This document shows, in pieces, positions 1-9,457 of a stretch of DNA of 44,572 nucleotides. The notes under the pieces are model-generated. The model ran no database searches, was not told where the DNA came from, and was given only the letters and a program-made list of their open reading frames with translations. Origin of the DNA: Melioribacter roseus (GTDB taxonomy: Bacteria > Bacteroidota > Ignavibacteria > Ignavibacteriales > Melioribacteraceae); the NCBI GenBank assembly GCA_020724265.1, contig DYHH01000031.1, positions 1 to 44,572 on the forward strand, read 5' to 3'. Both the position numbers and the translations under genes were made by a program. How positions within the stretch are numbered: position 1 is the stretch's first letter; the number at the start of each line of letters is the position of its first letter.

Positions 1-14
1 TTATCTATATCCAT
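1..14 (-). CDS. 5' end of a gene leaving the window
   Basis: On the minus strand an ATG at 14-12 opens a frame reading Met-Asp-Ile-Asp up to the window edge. It is preceded by AAAAGGAG six bases upstream, a strong ribosome binding site. Only four codons are visible, so no function can be given. It would be the next gene downstream of the integrase on the same strand. The support is the ribosome binding site alone. Confidence 0.4.
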
Positions 15-240
15 ATATACTCCTTTTAAAATATTGTATATTGTTATTGCCTAACTATTACTTAAATAGATCGATTGTTCTTAGTACATTCAGATAGTAT
101 TGCAAAAATTGCAGATATAAATTCTGAGAGATTTTCGCAAAAACTTCTAAGTGCTTTAAGAACAACCAGTTAATTAAATTTTCTTTTCATCTACAAGAAT
201 TTATTTATGCAAATATCTGCAATAATAAATTCTCATAGAA

Positions 241-1221
241 CTACCTATCTAACGGACTAATAACTCCCGCACCTTGATTAATTACGTGAGTGTATATCAT
301 AGTCGTCTTAACAGAACTATGTCCAAGTAATTCTTGTATAGTCCTAATATCATATCCGCTTTCTAATAAGTGCGTCGCAAAACTATGTCTAAAAGTATGC
401 GAAGAAGCTGGTTTTAAAAAAGAGGCTTTTCTAATAGCTTCTTTTATCTTTCTTTGAATTGTACTTTCATGAATATGATACCTGTACAAAATTCCCGAAT
501 CATTATCTTTAATAAATTTATCTGCCGGGAAAGCATACTGCCATCCAAATTCTAAATTTGCGTTTGGATATTTTTTTGTTAGTGCGAATGGCAGTTTTGT
601 TCTGCCTTTGCCTTTTTTAAGATCGTTTTTGTGTTGCACAAAAACTCTATTCAAATGTTGTTTTAACTCCGGCACAATAATTTTCGGTAATGTTGTAATT
701 CTATCCTTATCACCTTTTGCTTCTCTTACTATTATTTGATGCGATTCAAAATTTATATCCTTTACTCTTAGGTTTAATGCTTCACCGAGTCTGAGTCCGG
801 AGCCATATAATAGTGAACAAACTAACCATGGAACTCCTTCAAGATGATTTAACACTTCTTTTACTTCTGTTCTTGTGAACACAACCGGAATTCGTTTACT
901 GTATTTTGCTTTAATAACTTCATCCAACCAACCAAATTCCTTATCCAAAACTTTTCTATATAAAAACAAGAGTGCGGAAAGAGCTTGACTTTGAGTAGAT
1001 GCAGAAACGTTCCTTTCAACTGCGAGATGTGATAAGTAATTTTCAATTTGTTTTTTTGATCTATCGCGTGGATGTGTTTCTTTGTCGAATAATATGAATT
1101 CTTTGATCCATTTAGTATATGCTTCAATCGTCTTTTTGCTATAGCGCTCGGATTGTAATTTTAGCTTTACCTGCTCAAGCAGCTTGGGTTTGCTATTAAA
1201 AGTATTTGTAATTTTTTTCAA
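241..1221 (-). CDS. intI: Integron integrase (IntI-type tyrosine recombinase)
   Basis: Site-specific tyrosine recombinase of 326 aa. The N-terminal SAM-like core-binding domain covers about residues 14-95 and the catalytic domain about 115-315. The full catalytic set is visible: Arg144 (GLRLGE), Lys169 region (AKGDKD), His275 and Arg278 ([13 protein letters not shown]), His301 (LLGHSSV) and Tyr310 (TTMIYTHV). Between the first Arg and the HxxR box lies the extra segment found in integron integrases but not in XerC/XerD (about residues 205-250: [19 protein letters not shown]). That insert and the ending GVISPLD place it in the IntI family, whose members recombine attI with attC hairpins to capture gene cassettes. 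The length is normal and the frame intact, so it looks functional. ATG start at 1221. I see no cassette array on either side within the window. It could also be a solitary chromosomal integrase. Confidence 0.93.
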   Translation of the reverse strand: MKKITNTFNSKPKLLEQVKLKLQSERYSKKTIEAYTKWIKEFILFDKETHPRDRSKKQIENYLSHLAVERNVSASTQSQALSALLFLYRKVLDKEFGWLDEVIKAKYSKRIPVVFTRTEVKEVLNHLEGVPWLVCSLLYGSGLRLGEALNLRVKDINFESHQIIVREAKGDKDRITTLPKIIVPELKQHLNRVFVQHKNDLKKGKGRTKLPFALTKKYPNANLEFGWQYAFPADKFIKDNDSGILYRYHIHESTIQRKIKEAIRKASFLKPASSHTFRHSFATHLLESGYDIRTIQELLGHSSVKTTMIYTHVINQGAGVISPLDR

Positions 1222-1440
1222 GTGATTACTATAACTTTAATAGTATTGTAATTGCTTATTAAAATAATTTAATCAATTTATAATAGCAAGATATTTTATT
1301 AATGGACATCTATTCTCATTTAAAAATCCAGGTTTCATATTGAACTAAAATTTATATTTTTGATTTCTGATAGATGATTTCTTATTTCCAATTCATGTCT
1401 GAGTTGTTATTTTGGCGGGATGTAATGAATAAATTTTTAA

Positions 1441-1517
1441 AATCGCGAATAAAAACAAAAAAACATTTGCCGCGAATTCGCGAATAAAGAAATCCCGGCT
1501 CATAATGAACTTGGATT
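1441..1517. repeat. CGCGAAT repeat plus decayed AATCCCGG hairpin
   Basis: TCGCGAATAAA occurs at 1443 and again near 1478, and the second copy overlaps the perfect palindrome CGCGAATTCGCG (1471-1482). Directly after it AATCCCGG (1491-1498) can pair imperfectly with TTGGATT (1511-1517). The spacer CTCATAATGAA resembles the spacer CTTTTTAATGAA of the intact hairpin at 3947-3974, so this is probably a degraded copy of the same terminator repeat. Confidence 0.5.
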
Positions 1518-1633
1518 ATAATAGGTCCCCAACGTATAACATACCGGAATAGTAACATATTTTCTATTTAAGTGAAGAAGATATTTGCCCACTTATTTTA
1601 AAATATCGATTCACTTTTTTAATTACGGCACTG

Positions 1634-1804
1634 CTGTCCAAAATAATTTTTCGTACATATATAAGAAGTACATATTGTATTTATTCGAGAAATTTTTTTT
1701 TGTTTGAACTCATTACCGCAACGTTATTTTATTTACGCACAAGAATAACAGATTTTTTTCAAACTCAAACAAGTAATTAATTATTGTAAAAAAATTTTGG
1801 ACAG
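1634..1804. repeat. MITE-like element with CTGTCCAAAAT inverted ends
   Basis: CTGTCCAAAAT at 1634-1644 is repeated inverted as ATTTTGGACAG at 1794-1804, an 11-base perfect match, and the arms extend as T-rich imperfect pairing ending in GTAC or GTAA. The interior (about 150 bases) has no open frame. A short element bounded by inverted repeats and coding for nothing is what a MITE or an internally deleted insertion sequence looks like. No clear target duplication is seen. The mobile origin is an inference. Confidence 0.4.
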
Positions 1805-1884
1805 GTATGAATTACTGCTAAAAACATCATTAAGAAAATAAAGCAGTTACAAGGATAGAATATTTATGGCTTTTGCATTATAAC

Positions 1885-2010
1885 GAGGGTGTTTTGAAAG
1901 TAGTAATTTTTTAAAAAGAGAATTCTGCTAACCTTACCGATGACAGGCAAAAAAAATGTTGGTTTATTTGCACCGGTTTAAAAATTGTAAATTACTTTTT
2001 GAACACCCTC
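1885..2010. repeat. MITE-like element with GAGGGTGTT inverted ends
   Basis: GAGGGTGTT at 1885-1893 is matched inverted by AACACCCTC at 2002-2010, and both arms continue with related AAAGTA and TAATTTTT/AATTTTT blocks, giving imperfect terminal repeats of about 30 bases. The pentamer TATAA flanks the element (1879-1883 and 2011-2015, one base off on the left), which may be a target duplication. The 126-base body has no gene. GAGGGTGTT ends followed by A/T-rich sequence resemble termini of insertion sequences, so this is probably a non-autonomous derivative. Confidence 0.5.
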
Positions 2011-2086
2011 TATAATAATTATACTCGCTTTAAATAAATGTATTGATCCGACAATTAACAAGAACTGCAAATAAAAAGTGATTCTC

Positions 2087-2461
2087 TTACCAAAGAGAAT
2101 GAACAATCTTTGCGCCGTTAACCAACAAAAATTTGCCCTTCATCATCCAGGCTTTAAGAGCTTCAAAATCTTCCCAACTGTTTTCAGCCTGCTGCCAGTG
2201 ATCCATTAAGCCCGCCGGTGATTCATAAACTTCGCATAGTAAAAAGTGAGTATTACCGGTGGGAACGGAATTCGGATCCATAGGGTCTTTCATTTCCGGA
2301 GCTTTTGAAAGATCGTATACAAGTAACGCTTTATCACCCTCCCGGTGATGAGTACGTGCCATCCATTTGGCATGTGATTCAAAAATACGGTCACCTTCGG
2401 AAACTAACTCGGAAGGGACAGTAAAGATCATATTGAATTGTATATTACCTTGTCGTGCCAT
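2087..2461 (-). CDS. Small hypothetical protein, possibly dimeric alpha-beta barrel
   Basis: A 124-aa soluble protein with no signal peptide or membrane segment. It has alternating strand-like (FNMIFTVPSEL, HFLLCEVYESP, KFLLVNGAKIVHSLW) and helical stretches (WMARTHHREG, LMDHWQQAENSWEDFEALKAWM), which suggests the small ferredoxin-like fold of antibiotic-monooxygenase-type (ABM) proteins. I do not recognise the exact family. It follows the second TetR gene by about 105 bases on the same strand, so the regulators above it may control it. Start ATG at 2461 with GGAG upstream (CTCC at 2468-2471 on the plus strand). Function unknown. Confidence 0.7.
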   Translation of the reverse strand: MARQGNIQFNMIFTVPSELVSEGDRIFESHAKWMARTHHREGDKALLVYDLSKAPEMKDPMDPNSVPTGNTHFLLCEVYESPAGLMDHWQQAENSWEDFEALKAWMMKGKFLLVNGAKIVHSLW

Positions 2462-2566
2462 AATAACTCCTTTTGTTTATGTTGAAGTGACAAAAGCAAA
2501 ATATGGAAGGATAACAAAACATAAAAAAAAATCGGTCAGATATTGTAGTGCATCAAAAAGGTGAAA

Positions 2567-3142
2567 TTAATTAATAAGCTTTAGTTGAGAAGCAATAAAG
2601 GCATCCAGTTCTTCTTTTGAGTGGGTTTTATAGAGAACGGCAAGCGAAAACAGGAGATTAATCAGAATATTGGTATAAAAAGGAATATATGACTCATTTT
2701 TAATTTCACCAAGTTTGTAACAATGTTGTAATTTTTTAGAATACATCTCGGTAACTCGTTTTATATACATCTCGTTCAGGTCTACTATGTCGCGATCTTT
2801 CCCTCCCATTTCAACAACGGTATTAACAAATAGACACGCTTTGGGCATGGTATTATTAATGAGAGAATCCGCCAGCTTGCTCATCTTCTCCTGAATAGCA
2901 TCGATACCGCGTAAATCATCATTAAGCGCCCCGAGGAAAGGGTCGGTGTAATTGTTAAGATAGTAATGAAAAACAGTCTCAAATAGACCTTTTTTGCCGT
3001 ATTTAGTATAGATGTAAGTTTTACTTAACCCGGTTTCCTCTACTATATCGTTAATGGTTGTGGCAGCGAACCCTTTAATCCAGAATAAGTTCATCAGCTT
3101 CACCATCATTTCCTTATCTTCTATTTGAATCTCTTTAGGCAT
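2567..3142 (-). CDS. TetR-family transcriptional regulator (downstream of pair)
   Basis: 191 aa. The N-terminal helix-turn-helix covers about residues 10-55, with the typical TetR pattern (FAATTINDIVEETGLSKTYIYTKYGKKGLFETVF). The C-terminal helical ligand domain (about 60-190) contains KACLFVNTVVEMG, a motif of the AcrR-like group with TetR_C_16-type partners. Its start overlaps the end of the preceding TetR gene by 8 bases, so the two are translated together. The ligand is unknown; no transporter lies in the same run. It probably represses its own operon and perhaps the small gene at 2087. Confidence 0.9.
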   Translation of the reverse strand: MPKEIQIEDKEMMVKLMNLFWIKGFAATTINDIVEETGLSKTYIYTKYGKKGLFETVFHYYLNNYTDPFLGALNDDLRGIDAIQEKMSKLADSLINNTMPKACLFVNTVVEMGGKDRDIVDLNEMYIKRVTEMYSKKLQHCYKLGEIKNESYIPFYTNILINLLFSLAVLYKTHSKEELDAFIASQLKLIN

Positions 3143-3710
3143 TACTCACCCGGCGGGGAAGGTTTATAAAATTAAGAACTGTCTCTGCGTATTCGATGCA
3201 TGAATCTGTTGGTTTGATAGACCTTACCAGCGGTATTGACGTGAATAGTGCCAAGAGCTGTTCTACTTTTTGCATGTGTTCCAACATATCCAATTCCGGA
3301 TGGTAATAATGAATGATTTCATTTAGTATAGATCTGACTTCGGCAAGATACTCTTCAAGCATCTTTACTACCTCAGGTATACTTTCACCTATTTCGGCTG
3401 TTATTTTTAGCATATAGCATCCATGAAAGTCATGGTCGCAGGGTTCCAACATCTTCCTGAAATAGCTGATGATGTCTTTATCATTTTTTAATTGTTCGAG
3501 CCATTGGGTTTGGAATCGTTCGATATAGAATTTGATGGTTAGAAGAAGTAGGTTTTCTTTGCTTTCAAAAGCTTCGTAGAATGTAAATTTATTGATTCTC
3601 ATTTTTCGGCATAGATTTGATACGGAAGTTGCTCCATAACCGGAATGCCAGAATTGATACATTGCATTTAGCAGTACCCTATTTACATTATATTCCTTAT
3701 ATCTTGGCAT
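3135..3710 (-). CDS. TetR-family transcriptional regulator (upstream of pair)
   Basis: 191 aa, the same length as its neighbour. The HTH is at about residues 10-50 (GYGATSVSNLCRKMRINKFTFYEAFESKENLL). The C-terminal domain has CDHDFHGCYMLKITAEIGE, matching the equivalent KACLFVNTVVEMG region of the downstream regulator, so the two are probably diverged tandem duplicates. The start ATG is at 3710. They overlap by 8 bases. A pair of TetR proteins could form heterodimers or sense two signals; this is an inference from arrangement only. Confidence 0.9.
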   Translation of the reverse strand: MPRYKEYNVNRVLLNAMYQFWHSGYGATSVSNLCRKMRINKFTFYEAFESKENLLLLTIKFYIERFQTQWLEQLKNDKDIISYFRKMLEPCDHDFHGCYMLKITAEIGESIPEVVKMLEEYLAEVRSILNEIIHYYHPELDMLEHMQKVEQLLALFTSIPLVRSIKPTDSCIEYAETVLNFINLPRRVSNA

Positions 3711-4039
3711 GGTGTTCTATAATCTTATTTTCTATTTTAATTACCGAATAATATTTGAATAATTACGCTGAGAAAAACATCAGTTAACTACATCGCCGAT
3801 ATTACCTGTAATACCATAAGAATAAAAGAAACAATCACTTAGATATATAATACCTGACCTCCTATTAATTTTTAATATAGCTAATTTCAATTTATGAAGC
3901 AATATTTTTACAACTCCGATCAAAAATCCGTAATAGTCAATAAAAAAATCCCGGCTTTTTAATGAACCGGGATTCTGCATTCCGCTTTCACTAAAGTTTC
4001 GGGGGATAAATCTGTAATCTGAATTATGAATTCTGCTTT
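3711..4039. other. Intergenic region between tetR pair and icd
   Basis: It contains the icd terminator (3942-3974) and, to its left, AT-rich sequence that should carry the promoter for the tetR pair. A 66-codon frame at 3780-3980 starts inside the terminator hairpin and has no ribosome binding site; I do not consider it a gene. No other structure is evident. Confidence 0.6.
3942..3974 (-). terminator. Intrinsic terminator of icd
   Basis: Perfect 8-base stem AATCCCGG (3947-3954) / CCGGGATT (3967-3974) with a 12-base loop. Read on the minus strand it is followed by a run of seven T, the normal form of a Rho-independent terminator. It lies 66 bases beyond the icd stop. The same hairpin type is seen decayed at 1491-1517, and a similar one ends the window at 44467-44499. 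Confidence 0.85.
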
Positions 4040-6289
<2,250 letters not shown>

Positions 6290-6390
6290 CTATTAATAAT
6301 TAATTTCTAATGGAAATTTTGAGTTTGGAAAATTTTGGAGTCGAAAGTTAATCAACTTTGACTATAATTGGAAATGGGGAGGGAATTAGC

Positions 6391-6450
6391 GGATTTCCTC
6401 CTTCGCATAAAGCTACGGAGGATTTCCTCCTTCGCTTAAGCTACGGAGGA
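6391..6450. repeat. Tandem 29-base hairpin repeat
   Basis: Two direct copies of GGATTTCCTCCTTCGC followed by GCTACGGA start at 6391 and 6420. They differ only in the spacer (ATAAA versus TTAA). Each copy folds on itself, TCCTCC pairing with GGAGGA around an inner GCTTAAGC-like core. This is a dispersed intergenic repeat (REP-like) rather than a gene; its function is unknown. Confidence 0.7.
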
Positions 6451-6509
6451 TATATCAGATTTGTTGATTGGAGAAGAAATTAGATTTTATGTTAATATAA
6501 ATCTGTGCA

Positions 6510-6577
6510 CTTTGTGAAATCTTTGTGCTCGTTGTGGTTTCAAGGCTTTACCACTAAGAACACGAAGTATCACAAAG
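6510..6577. repeat. Imperfect palindrome of the CTTTGTG/CACTAAG class
   Basis: CTTTGTGAAATCTTTGTGCTCGTTGTGG pairs imperfectly with CCACTAAGAACACGAAGTATCACAAAG around a short A/T-rich centre. Related text (GTCGCTAAGACGCAAAAG) occurs at about 15702-15720 next to folA. Repeats of this wording are scattered in many environmental bacterial genomes. Origin and role unknown. Confidence 0.5.
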
Positions 6578-6639
6578 CCCACTATAAAAATTCACTTTAC
6601 TCGAAAGAATTAATGAATATCTTATCTAAAGTACATCAA

Positions 6640-8073
6640 CTATACAGTTTCTATTTCACTTTTCACGTTTGACTTTTGACTGCTCTTCTTCCCGCAGTCT
6701 TGAATCCATGCGGTGTAACCACCGGTTAAATTAATCACATTATCAAATCCTTTGTTCAATAAATAACTTGCGGCAATAGCAGAACGGTCGCCGGTTTGAC
6801 AGTGAACAACTACCGGTTTTTTCTTTTCAATCCTGTCTAAATTTTCATTTATGTAACCGACATGAATATTATCCGAACCGTTAATATTTCCGCTTTTATG
6901 TTCGCTCAATCCTCTAACATCAATAATTTGTACATTATCTTCTTCAATCAAATTAAATAATTCTGAACATGTAATTTGATTTAATGTTCTCAATTCGTTA
7001 CCGGCATTTGCTAATGCATCCATATTTGGTAGATAGCCGAAAATATTATCCAATCCTATTCTAACAAGTTTTTTTGTTAAGTCTTCAATTCTATGATCGG
7101 GAGCGATAAGAACGAAAGGTTCATCATAATTTAACATCCATCCAGCCCATGTACTGAAAGAACCGTTATCTTGAATATTTAATGAACCGGGAACATGTCC
7201 GCCTGCAAAAGAAAGTTTATCCCGTGTATCAACTATTTTAATTTTGTTATCAACCGCATTTTTGAATTGGTTCAAAGTCATTCTACCCGGTCTGGGAATA
7301 CCGCCTAAAATTTGCGGACCGACTTTGTTTAATTTTTTCATCATAGCAAAATATTTCGGAGGTTCGGGTTGACCTTCTAATAATTGTTTAACAAATTCAT
7401 CTTCGTCACTAATATTCATTGCCCAGTTGACTAATTTTTCATAACCAACGGTTGTACTCGGAACTGCACCTAATGATTTACCGCAAGCCGAGCCTGCTCC
7501 GTGTCCGAGCCAAACTTGAATATAATCCGGAAGAGCTTTAAATTTTTTAAGTGATCGGAACATATCTTTTGCACCCTTTTCCATCGTACCGGAAATACCG
7601 GCTGCTTTTTCCAATAAATCAGGTCTGCCGATATCGCCGACGAAAACAAAATCACCTGTAAATATCATTATCGGTTTTGTACTTGCTGCGCCGTCGGTTA
7701 ATAGAAAACTAATATGTTCGGGTGTGTGACCGGGAGTGTGCATTACTTCTAAAATTAAATTACCAACTTTGAATTTATCACCGTCTTTTAGTCCGGTATG
7801 TTCAAATTGATATTCCCAATCTTCACCCCCTTCATCACTAAGTAAAATACCCGCACCGGTTGCTTGAGCAAGTTCTCTTGTGCCACTTAGGAAATCTGCG
7901 TGGATGTGTGTCTCCGTAACTTTTGTTATGCGCATATTTTCCCGTTCTGCAATTTGCAGGTAAGTATCAATATCTCTTTTAGGATCGATTACGATTGCTT
8001 CACCTGTTGCCTGGCATCCGATAAAATAACTTGCCTGCGCTAATCCTTTTTCATAAACATGTTCGAAATACAT
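6640..8073 (-). CDS. MBL-fold persulfide-dioxygenase-like protein with two rhodanese domains
   Basis: 477 aa. The metallo-beta-lactamase domain (about 1-255) has the metal motif THIHADFLSG (His56, His58, Asp60), HTPGH (His116), TGDFVFVGD (Asp141) and LGHGAGSACG (His191). This resembles ETHE1-type persulfide dioxygenases, which use one iron to oxidise glutathione persulfide to sulfite. Two rhodanese domains follow. The first (about 265-360) has Ala/Pro/Asp where the active Cys should be (VLIAPDHRIED) and is probably structural. The second (about 365-465) keeps the active loop VVHCQTGDRS with Cys425. It is followed by a single-domain rhodanese and a TauE/SafE permease, so the operon likely handles sulfane sulfur and exports the sulfite formed. 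The canonical HxHxDH is HxHxDF here, as in this multidomain group. Confidence 0.9.
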   Translation of the reverse strand: MYFEHVYEKGLAQASYFIGCQATGEAIVIDPKRDIDTYLQIAERENMRITKVTETHIHADFLSGTRELAQATGAGILLSDEGGEDWEYQFEHTGLKDGDKFKVGNLILEVMHTPGHTPEHISFLLTDGAASTKPIMIFTGDFVFVGDIGRPDLLEKAAGISGTMEKGAKDMFRSLKKFKALPDYIQVWLGHGAGSACGKSLGAVPSTTVGYEKLVNWAMNISDEDEFVKQLLEGQPEPPKYFAMMKKLNKVGPQILGGIPRPGRMTLNQFKNAVDNKIKIVDTRDKLSFAGGHVPGSLNIQDNGSFSTWAGWMLNYDEPFVLIAPDHRIEDLTKKLVRIGLDNIFGYLPNMDALANAGNELRTLNQITCSELFNLIEEDNVQIIDVRGLSEHKSGNINGSDNIHVGYINENLDRIEKKKPVVVHCQTGDRSAIAASYLLNKGFDNVINLTGGYTAWIQDCGKKSSQKSNVKSEIETV

Positions 8074-8137
8074 TTCTAATACTCCACTTTTTTTATAAAC
8101 TTTATCGCAGACATAAAATCTGCGGCATCATTATTAT

Positions 8138-8476
8138 TTATTCTATTTCTCCCATCCAGCCGATTATGCCGGGTTCAAGGTTATAAACTTTTGTAAAGCC
8201 TTTTTGAATCATTGCTCTTCCGGCATGATAACTTCTGTTACCGCTTCTGCAGTATAGATAATAAGTTTTGTCTTTATCGAGTTGTTCAATTTTATCAAGA
8301 AACATCGGGTCCATAATATCAATTAATTTTGAATTCGGAATTTTAGCATCATCGTGTTCACCTTTTGTTCGCACATCAATTAAAACTGCATCTTTATCTT
8401 CTTTTATTTGTTTTTCAAATGTTGACGAATCCAAATCAACAACTTGAACTTTGTTTGCCGAATCGAATAATCCCAT
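8138..8476 (-). CDS. Single-domain rhodanese sulfurtransferase
   Basis: 112 aa, one rhodanese domain. DVRTKGEHDDAKIPNS matches the conserved CH2A/B region and YYLYCRSGNRSYHAG the active-site loop with catalytic Cys76. It transfers sulfane sulfur to a thiophilic acceptor, with a cysteine persulfide as intermediate. No signal peptide, so cytoplasmic. It sits between the TauE-like permease (20 bases upstream) and the MBL/rhodanese gene (65 bases downstream) on the same strand and probably feeds or receives persulfide within that set. Confidence 0.93.
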   Translation of the reverse strand: MGLFDSANKVQVVDLDSSTFEKQIKEDKDAVLIDVRTKGEHDDAKIPNSKLIDIMDPMFLDKIEQLDKDKTYYLYCRSGNRSYHAGRAMIQKGFTKVYNLEPGIIGWMGEIE

Positions 8477-8495
8477 TATTACTCCTTATTTTATA

Positions 8496-9293
8496 CTATA
8501 AACTTGTGTAAACTTCTTTTGTAATTATATAAATCCCCATTACCAAAACAAACCAACCGAATGCCGGTTTTAATTTTTCGTTTGAAAAGAACATTGATAT
8601 ATAGCTGCCGAAGAAAATACCAACCACTGCTAACCCGGAAACAACAAAAAGAAATAACCAATCCACTGTTAAGTTAGTACCGATATCACCTGTAAAACCA
8701 ATCAATGACTTAACAGCAATAATTACTAAAGAAGTTCCAATCGCAACTTTCATCGGAAGTTTAGCAAGTATTACTAATGCCGGTATAATCAGAAAGCCTC
8801 CGCCCGCACCAACTAAGCCGGTTAAAAATCCAACAACAATTCCTTCAAAAAAAATCATCGGATAGTTAAATGGAATTACCGACTCTACCGGAGCTAATTT
8901 ATTTTTTTTTATCATCGAAACTGAGGCTGTAATCATCAACGCAGCGAATAAAATCATAATGAATATATCTTTTGTGATAACAATACTTTCAAAGCTCAAA
9001 ATTTCATCCGGAATTGCCGGAACAATAAATTTTCTTGTTGTAAATACGGCTATAAACGAAGGCACTGCAAAAACAGCCGCAGTAGAAAAACTTATTTCTT
9101 TTCTCTTTATATAAGTAAACGAACCTATTAAAGCAGTTAATCCTACAATAAATAAGGAATATGCAGTAGCCGGCACCGGGTCAATATTTAGCAGATAAAC
9201 CAAAATCGGTACCGTTAAGATTGAACCACCGCCACCAATTAAACCAAGTGCAATTCCAACAAACAATGCAGCTATGTAGCCTAATATTTCCAT
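8496..9293 (-). CDS. TauE/SafE-family permease (putative sulfite/sulfur exporter)
   Basis: 265 aa, almost wholly hydrophobic with about eight membrane segments. The two internal repeats each begin with the family's glycine-rich signature: ALGLIGGGGSILTVPILVYLL at the N-terminus and FLTGLVGAGGGFLIIPALVIL at about residue 155. The family moves organosulfur compounds, sulfite or sulfoacetate across the inner membrane. First gene of the sulfur operon, so sulfite made by the downstream dioxygenase is the likely cargo (inference). ATG at 9293. Confidence 0.92.
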   Translation of the reverse strand: MEILGYIAALFVGIALGLIGGGGSILTVPILVYLLNIDPVPATAYSLFIVGLTALIGSFTYIKRKEISFSTAAVFAVPSFIAVFTTRKFIVPAIPDEILSFESIVITKDIFIMILFAALMITASVSMIKKNKLAPVESVIPFNYPMIFFEGIVVGFLTGLVGAGGGFLIIPALVILAKLPMKVAIGTSLVIIAVKSLIGFTGDIGTNLTVDWLFLFVVSGLAVVGIFFGSYISMFFSNEKLKPAFGWFVLVMGIYIITKEVYTSL

Positions 9294-9408
9294 AATTTTA
9301 CTTTAATTTTATCGGTGGTATGATGTAGTAGAGTTAAAAAGGATTCATGGTGTGATTTGTGAGATTTACATGTCTTCTAAAATATTCATTTCAAATAGCA
9401 TCGATAGC

Positions 9409-9457
9409 AACCTTCGAGGATAAAGTTCTTAAACCGCAAACTCTTACCTCGAAGGTT
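9409..9457 (-). terminator. Hairpin at the end of the CorC/HlyC gene
   Basis: AACCTTCGAGG (9409-9419) and CCTCGAAGGTT (9447-9457) form a perfect 11-base stem with a 27-base loop, abutting the stop codon at 9457-9459. It probably ends or tempers transcription of the long 17.4-9.5 kb operon. There is no long T run after it. The text TTACATGTCTTC at the gene end (9457-9468) recurs at about 9365-9376, so a short duplication brackets the hairpin. Confidence 0.6.

Larger units (their letters stand above)
1222..2086. other. Gene-poor, repeat-rich flank of the integrase
   Basis: About 865 bases without a convincing gene, lying upstream of the integrase start, where an attI site would normally sit. 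I see no clear GTTRRRY core site and no attC-like structure. The stretch holds a CGCGAAT repeat (1441-1486), a decayed copy of the AATCCCGG hairpin (1491-1517) and two elements bounded by inverted repeats (1634-1804 and 1885-2010), annotated separately. Base composition is very AT-rich. It looks like an insertion hotspot or a graveyard of small mobile elements. Confidence 0.6.

Noticed and set aside
49-175. Possible attC-like site left of the integrase (GCCTAAC at 49-55, paired TTGTTCTTA/TAAGAACAA arms at about 75-165)
   Set aside because: The left motif fits RYYYAAC, but the expected GTTRRRY partner is absent (GTTAATT near 170 has a mismatch) and the inner arms do not give the usual attC stem with its extrahelical bases.
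3780-3980. 66-codon open frame upstream of icd's end
   Set aside because: It begins inside the icd terminator hairpin, has no ribosome site and no protein-like character.
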